From Phycicoccus sp. CSK15P-2 (GTDB lineage Bacteria; Actinomycetota; Actinomycetes; Actinomycetales; Dermatophilaceae): a stretch of 64,000 nucleotides of DNA. The stretch is taken from positions 113,806 to 177,805 of the forward strand of contig NZ_JAFDVE010000019.1 in assembly GCF_016888005.1 (NCBI RefSeq), in the 5' to 3' direction. Each line of letters begins with the position of its first letter. Within the stretch, counting starts at the first letter, position 1. Position numbers and translations under genes: made by a program. Of this stretch, positions 49,874 to 57,658 are shown one piece after another. Under the pieces are notes generated by a model, which had not been told where the DNA came from, did no database searches, and was given only the letters and a program-made list of their open reading frames with translations.

Positions 49874-50815
49874 GTGAGCGCGATCGACGGAGTGAGCGAG
49901 ACCTTCGACCCCTCGGCGTGGGAGGACGTCCCTGGCTTCGAGGACCTCACCGACCTCACCTACCACCGGGCCGTCGGGCTCGGCTGTGTGCGCGTGGCCT
50001 TCGACCGGCCCGAGGTGCTCAACGCCTTCCGGCCGCACACCGTCGACGAGCTGTACCGCGTCCTCGACCACGCCCGCCGCACCCCGGACGTCGGCGTGGT
50101 CCTGCTCACCGGCAACGGCCCCGGCCCGGACGGCACCGGGAGCGCCGGCAAGTGGGCGTTCTGCTCGGGCGGCGACCAGCGCATCCGCGGGCGCTCGGGC
50201 TACCAGTACGCGCAGGGCGAGACCGCCGACACCGTCGACGCGCTGCGCACGAAGGCCGAGGGCGGGCGGCTGCACATCCTCGAGGTGCAGCGGCTCATCC
50301 GCACGATGCCCAAGGTCGTCGTCGCCGTCGTGAACGGCTGGGCGGCCGGCGGCGGGCACAGTCTGCACGTCGTCTGCGACCTCACCGTCGCCTCGCGCGA
50401 GCACGCGCGGTTCAAGCAGACGGACGCCGACGTCGGCTCGTTCGACGCCGGGTACGGCTCGGCCTACCTCGCGAAGATGGTCGGGCAGAAGCACGCGCGC
50501 GAGATCTTCTTCCTCGGCCGCACGTACACCGGCGAGGACATGCAGCGGATGGGTGCGGTCAACATCGTCGCCGACCACGCCGACCTCGAGGCCGAGGCGC
50601 TCACCGTGGCCCGCGAGGTCATGGGCAAGTCGCCGCAGGCGCAGCGGATGCTCAAGTTCGCCTTCAACCTCGTCGACGACGGGCTGATGGGCCAGCAGGT
50701 CTTCGCCGGCGAGGCCACCCGGCTCGCGTACATGACCGACGAGGCCGTCGAGGGCCGCGACCAGTTCCTCGAGAAGCGCGACCCCGACTGGTCACCCTTC
50801 CCCTGGTACTTCTGA
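49874..50815 (+). CDS. menB: 1,4-Dihydroxy-2-naphthoyl-CoA synthase
   Basis: 313 residues of the crotonase family; closes the second ring of the naphthoquinone. CoA/oxyanion region WAFCSGGDQRIRGR, then NGWAAGGGHSLHVVCDLTVAS. The Asp of DADVGSFDAGYGSAYLA and the C-terminal Tyr in PFPWYF are the MenB hallmarks that distinguish it from other enoyl-CoA hydratases. Residues 33-50 are encoded by the 55-bp stretch duplicated at 51691. Downstream lie hairpins and the DUF3800 insertion. Confidence 0.95.
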   Translation: MSAIDGVSETFDPSAWEDVPGFEDLTDLTYHRAVGLGCVRVAFDRPEVLNAFRPHTVDELYRVLDHARRTPDVGVVLLTGNGPGPDGTGSAGKWAFCSGGDQRIRGRSGYQYAQGETADTVDALRTKAEGGRLHILEVQRLIRTMPKVVVAVVNGWAAGGGHSLHVVCDLTVASREHARFKQTDADVGSFDAGYGSAYLAKMVGQKHAREIFFLGRTYTGEDMQRMGAVNIVADHADLEAEALTVAREVMGKSPQAQRMLKFAFNLVDDGLMGQQVFAGEATRLAYMTDEAVEGRDQFLEKRDPDWSPFPWYF

Positions 50816-50862
50816 CCGGGGCGCACATCCTCGGCCGGCACTGCACCATCACGCCCGGCTGC

Positions 50863-50868
50863 TAGGGT
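50863..50868 (+). promoter_or_regulatory. Possible -10 box for the hairpin leader and DUF3800 gene
   Basis: TAGGGT, 48 nt after the menB stop. Transcription would begin near 50876, just before the first of three hairpins. No clear -35. Confidence 0.3.
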
Positions 50869-50875
50869 TGGGGCC

Positions 50876-50962
50876 CTGGACTGGCCGTCAGGCCCCGGTC
50901 CACCCTCTAGGCGGGGACATCCCCCGCCACCCTCTTGAGGCGGGCATCGCCCGCCTCAAGTT
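50876..50962 (+). ncRNA. Structured leader with three consecutive hairpins
   Basis: Hairpin 1: about 50879-50902, GGAC/GTCC and GGCC/GGCC pairing around GTCA. Hairpin 2: 50911-50929, GGCGGGG/CCCCGCC with loop ACATC. Hairpin 3: 50934-50960, a perfect 12-bp stem CTTGAGGCGGGC with its complement and loop ATC, followed by TTGTGTAT. Hairpins 2 and 3 are each preceded by CACCCTCT and share GGCGGG...CATC...CCCGCC, so they look like a tandem duplication. Hairpin 3 could terminate menB or act as an attenuator for DUF3800; a stable small RNA is also possible. Confidence 0.4.
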
Positions 50963-50980
50963 GTGTATCAGGACCACCCC

Positions 50981-51679
50981 GTGCGCGAGCTGAGCATCTT
51001 CATCGACGAGTCGGGCGTCTTCGGCCCACTCGAGCCGCACTCGCCGTTCTACATCGTCAGCCTCGTCATGCATGACCAGAGCGATGACATCACCGGTCAC
51101 CTCGACAGGATTCACGCTGCCCTCGTAGCGCGCGGCCTCGATGCAGACCACCCGATCCACACCGGTCCTCTGGTCCGCCGGGAGCACGAGTACCGCTGGA
51201 TGGGAATGCGCGAACGCCGCGCGCTCTTCCGTGTCCTGGTCGACTTCGTCCGCCGGTGCGAGGTCAGCCACGAGTCCTTCGTGTTCCACAAGCGCCAGGC
51301 CGCCGACACCGACCAGCTCGTCAGCCAGATCTCGCGAACCGTCAGCGCGTTCATCCGCGAGAACCTGGCGTTCTTCACCCCCTGGGAGCGGATCGTCATC
51401 TATTACGACAGTGGCCAGAAGGAGCTGACGAACGTCGTCAACAGCGTCTTCAGCGCTCACCTCTCCACCGTCGAGGTGCGCAAGGTCGTCCCGTCCGAGT
51501 ACAGCCTGTTCCAGGCGGCCGATCTGTGTTGCACGCTTGCACTGATACACACCAAGATCGCGTCGAGCGGCTTGTCGGCCTCGGAGCGCGACTTCTTCTC
51601 CACCCCTCGGGACAGTGCCGAGCGGGCGCTGAAGAAGGGGTACCTGAAGGCGATGGCTGCCAAGCGGTTCGGATCATGA
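50981..51679 (+). CDS. DUF3800 domain protein
   Basis: 232 residues. The N-terminal LSIFIDESGVFG is the DUF3800 hallmark with conserved acidic residues of a possible RNase-H-like metal site. A middle acidic site is IYYDSGQKELTNVVN and a C-terminal one EYSLFQAADLCCTLALIH, the usual family order. GTG 50981 has AGGA 7 nt upstream; GTG 50963 would add 6 residues but lies against hairpin 3. DUF3800 proteins occur in phage and defence-rich accessory regions, and their biochemical role is not established. Base composition is less GC-rich than menB and ppc, supporting recent arrival. Confidence 0.85.
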   Translation: MRELSIFIDESGVFGPLEPHSPFYIVSLVMHDQSDDITGHLDRIHAALVARGLDADHPIHTGPLVRREHEYRWMGMRERRALFRVLVDFVRRCEVSHESFVFHKRQAADTDQLVSQISRTVSAFIRENLAFFTPWERIVIYYDSGQKELTNVVNSVFSAHLSTVEVRKVVPSEYSLFQAADLCCTLALIHTKIASSGLSASERDFFSTPRDSAERALKKGYLKAMAAKRFGS

Positions 51680-51690
51680 CGGGGCTCACC

Positions 51691-51746
51691 GGGCCGCCGG
51701 GCTCGGCTGTGTGCGCGTGGCTTTCGACCGGGCCGAGGCGCTCAAC
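51691..51746 (+). pseudogene. 56-bp broken copy of menB
   Basis: From GGGCCGCCGGGCTCGGCTGT to GAGGCGCTCAAC this matches menB 49968-50023 with four mismatches in 56 bases. It encodes RAAGLGCVRVAFDRAEALN against RAVGLGCVRVAFDRPEVLN in MenB. Sequence on both sides is unrelated to menB. It lies between the DUF3800 and EcsC-like genes. Confidence 0.8.
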
Positions 51747-51811
51747 CCTCGACAGGCCTCCGGGAGCACGGCGCTTGCACCGAAGCCCCGGTGCCCGAGG
51801 CCGCGGGGAGG

Positions 51812-51817
51812 TAGCGT
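51812..51817 (+). promoter_or_regulatory. -10 box of the EcsC-like gene
   Basis: TAGCGT with a 7-nt gap to the ATG at 51825; leaderless arrangement. Confidence 0.45.
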
Positions 51818-51824
51818 CCCGCTC

Positions 51825-52646
51825 ATGGTGGACGCTTCTCAGGACAAGCTGTACGCCACCACCCTGCAGACGATCGGTGCGGTCGCGAAGCTCCCGGTCG
51901 TCCGGGTGGACCGTGAAGCGTTTCTCAGGAAGCAGTTCGGCAGCTCGGAGCACCTTGACGTGATCCTGGAGCAGGGTCCGCAGGCCGTCTACTCCCTCGA
52001 GTCGCTCCGGAAGAAGGCGACGACCCTCATCAAGAACAGCACTGCCAAGACCTCCGCCGCGTCCTTCGTGACCGGGCTGCCGGGCAACCCGGCTCTCATG
52101 GTCGCGTCGGGGGGAGCGGACGTCGCCCAGTACTTCGGGTTCGCCATCAATCTCGCCCAGCAGATCGCCTACCTCTTCGGCGAGGACGAGCTCTTCGACT
52201 CGGCGGGCGGAGAACTGTCGGAGGCAGCCCAGATGCGGGTCATCGCCTACCTCGGCGCGATGTTCGGTGCAGCCGGCGCAGCCTCACTCGTGTCGAGCAC
52301 GTCGAAGGTCGCGGGCGCCAACCTCGGTAAGAAGGTCGCATCCCAAGCGCTCACCAAGACGGCCTGGTACCCGCTGGTCAAGAAGGTCGGGGCCATCATC
52401 GGACTGAAGATCACGAAGAAGACCGTGGAGAAGACGATCACGAAGGCCGTACCGGTTCTCGGCGGTGTCGTGTCCGGCGGACTGACCTACGTGACCTTCC
52501 GCCCGATGGGTCATCGCTTGGCCGACACCTTCGTCAGAAACCTCAACGGCGAGTTCGATGACGAGCTCGAGCTCCGTCCGGAGTTCGCCGCAACGGCCAT
52601 CGTGGCGGATCCCGATGTCGAGGGCTGGGCCCCGGGGCCAGCCTGA
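51825..52646 (+). CDS. EcsC-family-like membrane-associated protein
   Basis: 273 residues. A central amphipathic/hydrophobic region (VTGLPGNPALMVASGGADVAQYFG) and a Gly/Ala-rich segment (LGAMFGAAGAASLVSS) suggest membrane association. The C-terminal half has ALTKTAWYPLVKKVGAIIGLKITKKT (in pieces), then VPVLGGVVSGGLTYVTFRPMGHRL, the GG-rich ending typical of EcsC-type proteins. EcsC was named from a Bacillus ABC-transporter locus; its biochemical role is unclear. Codon usage and lower GC set it apart from menB and ppc, like DUF3800. It may be cargo of the same insertion. Confidence 0.65.
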   Translation: MVDASQDKLYATTLQTIGAVAKLPVVRVDREAFLRKQFGSSEHLDVILEQGPQAVYSLESLRKKATTLIKNSTAKTSAASFVTGLPGNPALMVASGGADVAQYFGFAINLAQQIAYLFGEDELFDSAGGELSEAAQMRVIAYLGAMFGAAGAASLVSSTSKVAGANLGKKVASQALTKTAWYPLVKKVGAIIGLKITKKTVEKTITKAVPVLGGVVSGGLTYVTFRPMGHRLADTFVRNLNGEFDDELELRPEFAATAIVADPDVEGWAPGPA

Positions 52647-52735
52647 GGCCGACGACCGCGACACATCGCGGCGGGCGCAGCGGACGCTCGAGCTCGCCGA
52701 GCGGACGCCGTGACGCGGGCCACACCACTCTCCAC

Positions 52736-52741
52736 CAGACT
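52736..52741 (+). promoter_or_regulatory. -10 box of ppc
   Basis: CAGACT with a 6-nt gap to the ATG at 52748; leaderless arrangement. Confidence 0.4.
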
Positions 52742-52747
52742 GGGGGC

Positions 52748-55576
52748 ATGACGCACCCGAGCACCGAGCAGCTCATCGCCGCGGACCACCGGGTCCCCGA
52801 CGTCGCCCAGTACGCGGGCGGCGTGACCTCCGACGCGCACCATGCCGCGCTGCGCGCGTCGGTCAAGCTCCTCGGCGGGCTGCTCGGCGAGGCGCTCATC
52901 CGACACGAGGGCCAGGAGCTGCTCGACCTCGTCGAGCGCGTCCGGCTCCTCGCCCGCGAGGGTCGCGACGACGAGCTGCACGACGCGCTGGCGGACGTCG
53001 ACGACGCCACGGCCGTGCGCCTGGCCCGCGCCTTCACCGCGTACTTCCAGCTGGTCAACATCACCGAGCAGCTCTACCGCTGGCGCGAGCTCGCCGGCGG
53101 CGAGGAGGGGCCGCTCGCCGCGACGGCCGGGCGCATCGGCACCGCGCTCGAGGACGGCAGCCTCGACGCAGACGCCCTCGCCGAGGTCCTCGCCCGCGTC
53201 GAGTACCGGCCGGTCTTCACCGCTCACCCCACCGAGGCGAGCCGCCGCTCGGTCCTCGAGCTCCTGCGCAAGGTGGCCGACGTCGTCGCCGCGCTCTCCG
53301 ACCCGCTGCGCTCCCCCGCCGACACCCCCCGGCTGGAGCGCCGGCTCGCCGAGCTCGTCGACCTCCTCTGGCAGACCGACGAGCTGCGGGTCACCCGGCC
53401 CGAGCCGAAGGACGAGGCCCGCACCGCCATCTACTACCTGCGCTCGCTCGCCGACCGCGTCGTGCCCGACCTCCTCGAGGAGCTCGACCGCACGCTCGGC
53501 TCGGTGGGGGTCTCGCTGCCGCCCGGCGCGCGGCCGCTGCGCTTCGGCACGTGGGCCGGCGGCGACCGCGACGGCAACCCGTTCGTCACCCCGGAGGTCA
53601 CCCTCGACGTCCTCGCGCTCCAGCACGACTTCGGGCTGCGGACCCTGGCCGACGCGGTCGACGCGCTGCTCGTCGAGATGAGCTCCTCGACCCGCGTGGT
53701 GAGCATCACCGACGCCCTGCGCGAGAGCCTCGATCGGGACGCGGAGGCGCTGCCCGTCACCCACCGGACCATCCGGCGGCTCAACGCGGAGGAGCCCTAC
53801 CGGCTCAAGCTCACCTACGTCCGGGTGCGGCTGCAGCGCACCCGCGACCGGCTCGCGCACGGCACGGCGCACGAGCCCGGCCGCGACTACCTCGGACTCG
53901 GCGAGCTCCTGGACGACCTCGCCCTGGTCCGTGAGTCGATGCTCGCCGGTGGCGACCGGCTGACCGGCGACGGCGGCATCCTGCGCCTCATCCGCACCGC
54001 GACGGCCGTGGGGATGGGGCTCGCGACGCTCGACGTCCGCGAGCACAGCGAGAAGCACCACGACGCCCTCGCGGGGCTCTTCGACCGGCTCGGCGAGCTC
54101 GACACGCCCTACGCGGAGCTGGAGCGGGCCGAGCGCACGGCCGTGCTCTCCGGTGAGCTCGCGTCGCGCCGGCCGCTGCTCGGGACGAACCGGCTCGACC
54201 TCCCCGAGGCGTCGGCCGCCTCGCTCGAGCTCATGGCCGCCGTCCGGGACGCGCTCGACCGCTTCGGACCCGACGTCGTCGAGACCTACATCGTGTCGAT
54301 GACCCACGACGTCGACGACATCTTCGCCGTCGTCGTCCTGGCCCGCGAGGCCGGGCTCGTCGACACCGGCAGCGACACCGAGCCCGCCACCGCGCGGATC
54401 GGCTTCGCACCGCTCTTCGAGACCGTGGCCGAGCTCGAGCAGGCCGGCCCGCTGCTCGAGGCGATGCTCTCGGACCCCTCGTACCGCCGCGTCGTCACGG
54501 CGCGCGGCGACGTGCAGGAGATCATGCTCGGCTACTCCGACTCCTCCAAGGACGCCGGCATCGCCGCCTCGCAGTGGCAGATCCACCGGGCGCAGCGGGC
54601 GCTGCGTGACATCGCGCGCGAGCACGGGGTCGTGCTGCGGCTCTTCCACGGCCGCGGCGGCTCGGTCGGCCGGGGCGGCGGCCCGACCGGTGAGGCGATC
54701 ATGGCCCAGCCCAACGGCAGCCTCGACGGTCCGATCAAGATCACCGAGCAGGGCGAGGTCATCTCCGACAAGTACACGCTGCCCGGGCTCGGCCGCTGGA
54801 ACCTCGAGAACGCCCTGGCCGCGGTGCTCGAGGGCTCGGTGCTGCACCGTCGCTCGCTCCTGCCGCCCGAGGTGCTCGAGGGCTGGAACGACGCGATGGA
54901 CCTCGTCGCCGAGGCCGGCAAGGACGCCTACCGCGGCCTGGTCCGCGACCCCGCGCTGTTCCGGTTCTTCGTCACGGCGACGCCGGTCGAGGAGCTCGGC
55001 AACATGAACATCGGGTCCCGTCCGGCCAAGCGGCCCGGCGGCGACGGCGACCTCTCCGACCTGCGTGCCATCCCGTGGGTCTTCGGCTGGACCCAGTCCC
55101 GGATCATCCTGCCGGGCTGGTTCGGGGTGGGCTCCGGCCTCGCCGCGGCCCGCGAGGCGGGTCGGGCGGACACCCTCGCCGAGATGTACGGGTCGTGGCC
55201 GTTCTTCCGCACCTTCCTCTCCAACGTCCAGATGACGCTGACCAAGACCGACCTCGACATCGCCGCGCGCTACGTCCGCGAGCTCGTCCCGGACGACGCG
55301 ACGCACCTGTTCGACCAGGTCCGCGAGGAGCACGCGCGCACCGTCGACGAGGTCCTCGCCGTCACCGGGCAGTCCGAGCTCCTCGAGTCCGCGCCGCTGC
55401 TCCGGCGAACCCTCGAGATCCGGGACGACTACCTGCTGCCGCTGCACGCGCTGCAGACCTCCCTGCTCGCCCGCAGCCGCGACCTGCCCGAGGACGCGCC
55501 GGCCGACAGCGACCTCCAGCGGGCTCTGCTCCTCACGATCAACGGCATCGCCGCCGGGCTGCGCAACACCGGCTGA
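52748..55576 (+). CDS. ppc: Phosphoenolpyruvate carboxylase
   Basis: 942 residues, full length. Adds bicarbonate to PEP to make oxaloacetate, refilling the TCA cycle. Catalytic His in VFTAHPTEASRRS (near 160), PEP-site GTWAGGDRDGNPFVTPEV, catalytic GYSDSSKDAGI, the flexible loop FHGRGGSVGRGGGP, and the C-terminal LLTINGIAAGLRNTG whose last residues enter the active site. It stands alone between the accessory insertion and the convergent small helical gene. Confidence 0.97.
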   Translation: MTHPSTEQLIAADHRVPDVAQYAGGVTSDAHHAALRASVKLLGGLLGEALIRHEGQELLDLVERVRLLAREGRDDELHDALADVDDATAVRLARAFTAYFQLVNITEQLYRWRELAGGEEGPLAATAGRIGTALEDGSLDADALAEVLARVEYRPVFTAHPTEASRRSVLELLRKVADVVAALSDPLRSPADTPRLERRLAELVDLLWQTDELRVTRPEPKDEARTAIYYLRSLADRVVPDLLEELDRTLGSVGVSLPPGARPLRFGTWAGGDRDGNPFVTPEVTLDVLALQHDFGLRTLADAVDALLVEMSSSTRVVSITDALRESLDRDAEALPVTHRTIRRLNAEEPYRLKLTYVRVRLQRTRDRLAHGTAHEPGRDYLGLGELLDDLALVRESMLAGGDRLTGDGGILRLIRTATAVGMGLATLDVREHSEKHHDALAGLFDRLGELDTPYAELERAERTAVLSGELASRRPLLGTNRLDLPEASAASLELMAAVRDALDRFGPDVVETYIVSMTHDVDDIFAVVVLAREAGLVDTGSDTEPATARIGFAPLFETVAELEQAGPLLEAMLSDPSYRRVVTARGDVQEIMLGYSDSSKDAGIAASQWQIHRAQRALRDIAREHGVVLRLFHGRGGSVGRGGGPTGEAIMAQPNGSLDGPIKITEQGEVISDKYTLPGLGRWNLENALAAVLEGSVLHRRSLLPPEVLEGWNDAMDLVAEAGKDAYRGLVRDPALFRFFVTATPVEELGNMNIGSRPAKRPGGDGDLSDLRAIPWVFGWTQSRIILPGWFGVGSGLAAAREAGRADTLAEMYGSWPFFRTFLSNVQMTLTKTDLDIAARYVRELVPDDATHLFDQVREEHARTVDEVLAVTGQSELLESAPLLRRTLEIRDDYLLPLHALQTSLLARSRDLPEDAPADSDLQRALLLTINGIAAGLRNTG

Positions 55577-55600
55577 CGGCCGCCCGCAGCCGGGCTCGGG

Positions 55601-56056
55601 TCAGTCCGAGCCGCCGATGTCGACGTCGTAGGCCGCGTAGATGAGGTCCGAGCCGCGCTGTCGGTGCCGCACGAGACGCCCGATGAGCGCCGTCGCGGCC
55701 TCGCGGTGGGCGGCGACCGCCTCCGGACCGTCGAAGCCCTCGTCCCGCTGCCCGAGCAGCCGGTCGACCTCCCCGAGGAACTCCTCGTGCTCGCGCAGCT
55801 GCGCCTCCACCCCGTTCGCGATCCGCGGTGCGTGCGCCCGCAGGTCGGCGTAGAGGCCGTCCGGGGCCTCGGTCAGCGAGACGTGGTCGCGCAGGTCGTG
55901 CGCGAGCTCGGTGAGGGCCGCCCGCACCCTGCGCCGCCACACCGGCCCGAGGCCGACCGGCAGCGAGAGCGCCGCGTCGAGGGCCGCCATCGACTCGCCG
56001 AGCTCGCCTCGACGGGCGCGGACCCGCTCCAGGTGTGCCGCGAACGCTGCGTCCAT
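55601..56056 (-). CDS. Hemerythrin-like helical protein
   Basis: 151 residues, predicted four-helix bundle. Candidate metal-type residues are spaced along the helices: His in LAHDLRDHVSLTE, His-Glu in LREHEEFLGEVDRLL, and HREAAT with RHRQRGSDLIYAAYDVDIGG at the end. The HDxRDH and EHEEFL segments resemble HHE cation-binding domains. The ATG at 56056 is chosen because GAGGAGG precedes it; an in-frame ATG at 56083 has none. Convergent with ppc, divergent from menE. Oxygen/iron sensing is possible but unproven. Confidence 0.65.
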   Translation of the reverse strand: MDAAFAAHLERVRARRGELGESMAALDAALSLPVGLGPVWRRRVRAALTELAHDLRDHVSLTEAPDGLYADLRAHAPRIANGVEAQLREHEEFLGEVDRLLGQRDEGFDGPEAVAAHREAATALIGRLVRHRQRGSDLIYAAYDVDIGGSD

Positions 56057-56138
56057 GCCGACCTCCTCCGGCGCCGCACCCATGGTCCCGCGCGCGACCA
56101 CGCTCGGCCACCCGTCCCGGCAGGCTCCGAGCGGCTCC

Positions 56139-56144
56139 TACAGT
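56139..56144 (+). promoter_or_regulatory. -10 box of menE
   Basis: TACAGT with a 6-nt gap to the ATG at 56151; leaderless arrangement. Confidence 0.45.
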
Positions 56145-56150
56145 GAGCGC

Positions 56151-57314
56151 ATGGTGGTCGAGCCCGTCGCGGCGCCGCGGCACGCGGACGTCCCCGCGCT
56201 GCTCGACCGGCTGCGCACCGCCCTGGCCGGCGGCGCCCCCGTCGCACCGCACCGAGGCGACCGGCCTCCACCCGCGCTGCCCGAGCACGACCCCGCGGCG
56301 CTGCCGGACGACCTGGCCGTCGTCGTCGGCACGTCGGGCTCCACCGGTGAGCCGAAGCTCGCGATGCTCGGCGCGGCGGCCCTCACGGCGAGCGCGCGGG
56401 CCACCCACGACCGGCTCGGGGGGCCGGGCCAGTGGCTCCTCGCGCTGCCCCCGCGCCACGTCGCGGGTGTCCAGGTCCTCGTGCGCTCGGTCGACGCCGG
56501 CACCACCCCCGTCGCGATGGACCTCACCCCGCCCTTCTCGATGCTCCGGTTCGCCGAGGCCACGGCCCGGCTCGAGCCGGGGGCCCGTCACTACACGGCC
56601 CTCGTGCCGACCCAGGTCCTCCGGCTGCTGGACGACCCGGACGGCGCCGAGGCCCTGCGCGCCTTCGACGCCGTTCTCGTCGGGGGTGCCGCGACCCCTC
56701 CCGCCCTGCGCCGGAAGGCCGCCTCCGCCCGGGTGGGCGTCGTCGCCACCTACGGGACGAGCGAGACGGCCGGCGGCTGCGTGTACGACGGCCACCCGCT
56801 CGACGGCAGCGCCGTCCGGCTCGAGGACGACGGCCGCGTCGTCCTCGGCGGCCCGACCCTCGCCCACGGCTACCTCGGCCGACCCGACCTCACCCCCCAG
56901 GTGTTCGTCACCGGCCCGGACGGGAGCCGCTGGTTCCGCACCGACGACGTCGGACACCTCGACGACGACGGCCGCCTGCACGTCGACGGTCGGCGCGACG
57001 ACGTCGTCGTCACCGGCGGGCTCAAGGTCGCCCCCCGGGTGGTCGAGGAGGCGGTGCTCGACCGGCTGCCCGGCGCCCGGGACGCGGTCGTCGTCGGTCT
57101 CCCCGACCCCGAGTGGGGCCAGGCGGTCGGGCTCTTCGTCGTCCTCGACGACGGCCTGCCCGCCCCCTCCGTCGCCGACGTCCGGGCCGCGCTGCGCGGC
57201 GCCGTCCCCGACCACGCCCTGCCCCGTCTGGTGCTCAGCGGTGACGCCGTCCCGCTGCGTGGCCCGGGCAAACCGAACCGACGTGCCGTCTCCGACCGCT
57301 TCGACGTGGAATGA
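56151..57314 (+). CDS. menE: o-Succinylbenzoate-CoA ligase
   Basis: 387 residues, a short adenylate-forming enzyme typical of actinobacterial MenE. AMP-binding loop VVGTSGSTGEPKLAM, then ATYGTSETAGGCVYDG, WFRTDDVGHLDDDGRLHVDGR with the ribose-binding Asp, and the catalytic Lys in GPGKPNRRAV. It activates o-succinylbenzoate for MenB. Followed after 7 bp by a PLDc_N protein and then menA, likely one transcript. Confidence 0.94.
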   Translation: MVVEPVAAPRHADVPALLDRLRTALAGGAPVAPHRGDRPPPALPEHDPAALPDDLAVVVGTSGSTGEPKLAMLGAAALTASARATHDRLGGPGQWLLALPPRHVAGVQVLVRSVDAGTTPVAMDLTPPFSMLRFAEATARLEPGARHYTALVPTQVLRLLDDPDGAEALRAFDAVLVGGAATPPALRRKAASARVGVVATYGTSETAGGCVYDGHPLDGSAVRLEDDGRVVLGGPTLAHGYLGRPDLTPQVFVTGPDGSRWFRTDDVGHLDDDGRLHVDGRRDDVVVTGGLKVAPRVVEEAVLDRLPGARDAVVVGLPDPEWGQAVGLFVVLDDGLPAPSVADVRAALRGAVPDHALPRLVLSGDAVPLRGPGKPNRRAVSDRFDVE

Positions 57315-57315
57315 T
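57310..57315 (+). promoter_or_regulatory. Possible -10 box overlapping the menE stop
   Basis: AATGAT with a 6-nt gap to GTG 57322. It overlaps the menE stop codon and would allow the next gene a leaderless internal promoter; could be coincidental. Confidence 0.25.
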
Positions 57316-57321
57316 GACCCG

Positions 57322-57651
57322 GTGCTGCGGTACCTGCCCTACCTCCTGAGCCTGGCGCTCACGGTCTTCTGCGTCATCGACTGCCTCCAGACCGACGAGG
57401 TGATCGTCCGGAACCTGCCCAAGGTGCCCTGGCTTTTCGTCATCCTCCTCTTCCCCGTGGTCGGCCCGGTCGCGTGGTTGGTGGCCGGGCGGCCGGACAA
57501 GCACACGAGCACCCAGTACATGACCCAGCAGGAGCGCTGGGAGGCCCACTGGAAGCGCGACCGGCACACCCGCGAGGTCCACGAGCGCGAGCAGCGTCGC
57601 CAGCCGCCGCGCGGCCCGGACGACGACCCCGACTTCCTCAAGGGCATCTGA
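57322..57651 (+). CDS. PLDc_N-domain membrane protein
   Basis: 109 residues. Two membrane segments: 4-20 (YLPYLLSLALTVFCVID) and 35-55 (VPWLFVILLFPVVGPVAWLV), the second containing the PLDc_N signature FPVVGPVAWLVAGRP. The rest is a charged cytoplasmic tail. PLDc_N proteins resemble the N-terminus of cardiolipin synthases but lack the catalytic domain; the role is unknown. It is wedged between menE and menA with gaps of 7 bp each side. Confidence 0.85.
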   Translation: MLRYLPYLLSLALTVFCVIDCLQTDEVIVRNLPKVPWLFVILLFPVVGPVAWLVAGRPDKHTSTQYMTQQERWEAHWKRDRHTREVHEREQRRQPPRGPDDDPDFLKGI

Positions 57652-57658
57652 CCGTTCG

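Noticed and set aside
50876..50962. Hairpin repeats considered as a CRISPR array
   Set aside because: No regular spacers of similar length and no cas genes.
50876..51679. Hairpin repeats plus DUF3800 considered as a type III toxin-antitoxin system
   Set aside because: DUF3800 does not resemble ToxN-type endoribonucleases, and two related hairpins are too few to call an antitoxin repeat array.
52511..55447. A 978-codon open frame on the minus strand
   Set aside because: Lies opposite ppc, which has every catalytic motif of PEP carboxylase.
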